7,851 nucleotides of DNA from Bacteroidales bacterium (lineage in GTDB: Bacteria; Bacteroidota; Bacteroidia; Bacteroidales; UBA932), in NCBI GenBank assembly GCA_004552115.1, contig SFPH01000027.1, forward strand, positions 1-7,851, read 5' to 3'. Position 1 is the stretch's first letter. Each line of letters begins with the position of its first letter. This document shows, piece after piece, positions 7,188 to 7,851 of the stretch. A program made the position numbers and the translations under genes. The notes under the pieces are model-generated. The model was not told the DNA's origin. It saw nothing but the letters and a program-made list of their open reading frames with translations, and did no database searches.

Positions 7188-7200
7188 GGAATAAAATTCC

Positions 7201-7231
7201 ACAAAAGAGGCCATCCTCACGGACGGCCTCT
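7201..7231 (-). terminator. Rho-independent terminator
   Basis: Read on the minus strand, GAGGCCGTCC and GGATGGCCTC pair over 10 bp (one G-U wobble) around a GTGA tetraloop of GNRA type, followed by TTTTGT. It lies 44 bp after the stop of the secreted-protein gene ending at 7275, so it closes that transcript before the dipeptidase. The plus-strand reading lacks a T-run after the stem. Confidence 0.82.
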
Positions 7232-7274
7232 GATGAAAATATTGAAAAACCGGTTAGAATAATGAAACGGATAA

Positions 7275-7851
7275 CTATCTGGTCTTTACAACGATATTGT
7301 CGAGATGCCAACGGTAAACGCCTTTGACTTTCCAGTTGAAGCTGCCATCCTCATTGACACAAACCTTAGGGACTATGTTGAGTTTGGTCTCGCTGGTAGC
7401 GCCGCTGATCTTGACAGAAGAGTGGTTCCAGTGGAATTCGCCATTGACCTGGTCGTGGGTTATGACATCGCTCACCTTGGTGCCGTTGGCGAACGTTCCG
7501 TCGCCTGCAATCACAACCACAAGGCTGACAGGGTCAATCTCGAATCCACCCTTTGCGTGCGCAAACCAGTCGAAATCAAGCGATATGTCCGATGCGGATG
7601 CAAGTGACGTGCAAGGCTGGAACTGCAGTGAGGTCTGGTTATCGGTCTTGCTGTGCTTTATGTAGTTGGCCTGAGGATAGATAACCTTTGCGGAAGCATT
7701 CAGGTCCGTGTAGCCGGCTGCGGCGAGAGCTGCAGGGAAATCACTCTTCAGGTTGGCATCGGAATAAGGGTTAGGAGCATTTGCGCCCGGATTCTGTTCT
7801 CCCATCGTATCTCCAATCGTCTTGCCGGCGTTGGCATTGTAATTTGCGATG
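7275..7851 (-). CDS. C-terminal part of a secreted Bacteroidales protein with a terminal jelly-roll-like domain (5' end outside window)
   Basis: The frame is open to the right edge: codons before the Met at 7805 read IANYNANAGKTIGDT, so that Met is internal and about 192 residues of a larger protein are seen. The domain is beta-rich: SLQFQPCTSL, ASDISLDFDWFAHAKGGFEI, VSLVVVIAGDGTF, EFHWNHSSVKISG, KLNIVPKV, and the ending YRWHLDNIVVKTR. That order, especially a strand with DWFAH and a final RWxxDNIxV, recurs at the C-terminus of BACON-type and glycan-binding surface lipoproteins of Bacteroides, as I recall. I would expect a ligand-binding or adhesion role, but no catalytic residues are visible and the signal peptide is off the window. 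It is followed by the terminator at 7201-7231. Confidence 0.75.
   Translation of the reverse strand, partial: IANYNANAGKTIGDTMGEQNPGANAPNPYSDANLKSDFPAALAAAGYTDLNASAKVIYPQANYIKHSKTDNQTSLQFQPCTSLASASDISLDFDWFAHAKGGFEIDPVSLVVVIAGDGTFANGTKVSDVITHDQVNGEFHWNHSSVKISGATSETKLNIVPKVCVNEDGSFNWKVKGVYRWHLDNIVVKTR

Overview
The window looks like an assembled fragment from a gut-type member of the order Bacteroidales. The evidence is Bacteroidota-style lipoprotein signal peptides, a GH97 glycosidase, the start of a hybrid two-component-like sugar sensor, TAnnTTTG-type -7 promoter boxes and A-rich leaders without strong Shine-Dalgarno sites. GC is about 53% in a hand-counted sample. The genus cannot be fixed from the sequence; Rikenellaceae-, Prevotellaceae- or Bacteroidaceae-like relatives are all possible. 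The exception is the first ~440 bases, which are about 63% GC with Firmicutes-like codon choice.

Layout, left to right. A minus-strand frame runs from 1824 out of the left edge. It begins as a Bacteroidales lipoprotein with OB-like and jelly-roll-like modules, then near 435-465 turns in frame into an unrelated high-GC protein. Seven bases upstream, on the same strand, ends a complete GH97 glycosidase (1832-3817) of the retaining alpha-galactosidase type. A 118-bp divergent intergenic region carries two opposed -7-like boxes bridged by a perfect 7-bp inverted repeat. To its right, on the plus strand, is a complete bile acid:sodium symporter-family (BASS) transporter (3936-4886). Next, on the minus strand, are two remnants: the C-terminal third of a PfkB-type fructokinase (4896 to about 5186) and the N-terminal ~210 residues of a periplasmic sugar-sensor protein of the fructan-sensing hybrid two-component type (to 5821). 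They abut at a single breakpoint. The sensor start overlaps by 4 bp the stop of a complete M20 dipeptidase (5818-7164). A rho-independent terminator (7201-7231) separates the dipeptidase from the C-terminal part of another secreted protein (7275 to the right edge).

How the genes fit together: the GH97 enzyme and its lipoprotein partner look like a two-gene glycan-use operon, probably on the envelope. The fructokinase and sensor remnants resemble the two ends of a fructan/fructose-use module (as in the Bacteroides thetaiotaomicron BT1754-BT1765 locus) with the middle missing. The window therefore has two breakpoints, near 440 and near 5190. Each could be a real rearrangement or an assembly chimera; the left one is more likely an artefact. 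I see no mobile element, CRISPR array, tRNA, rRNA or convincing new defence system.
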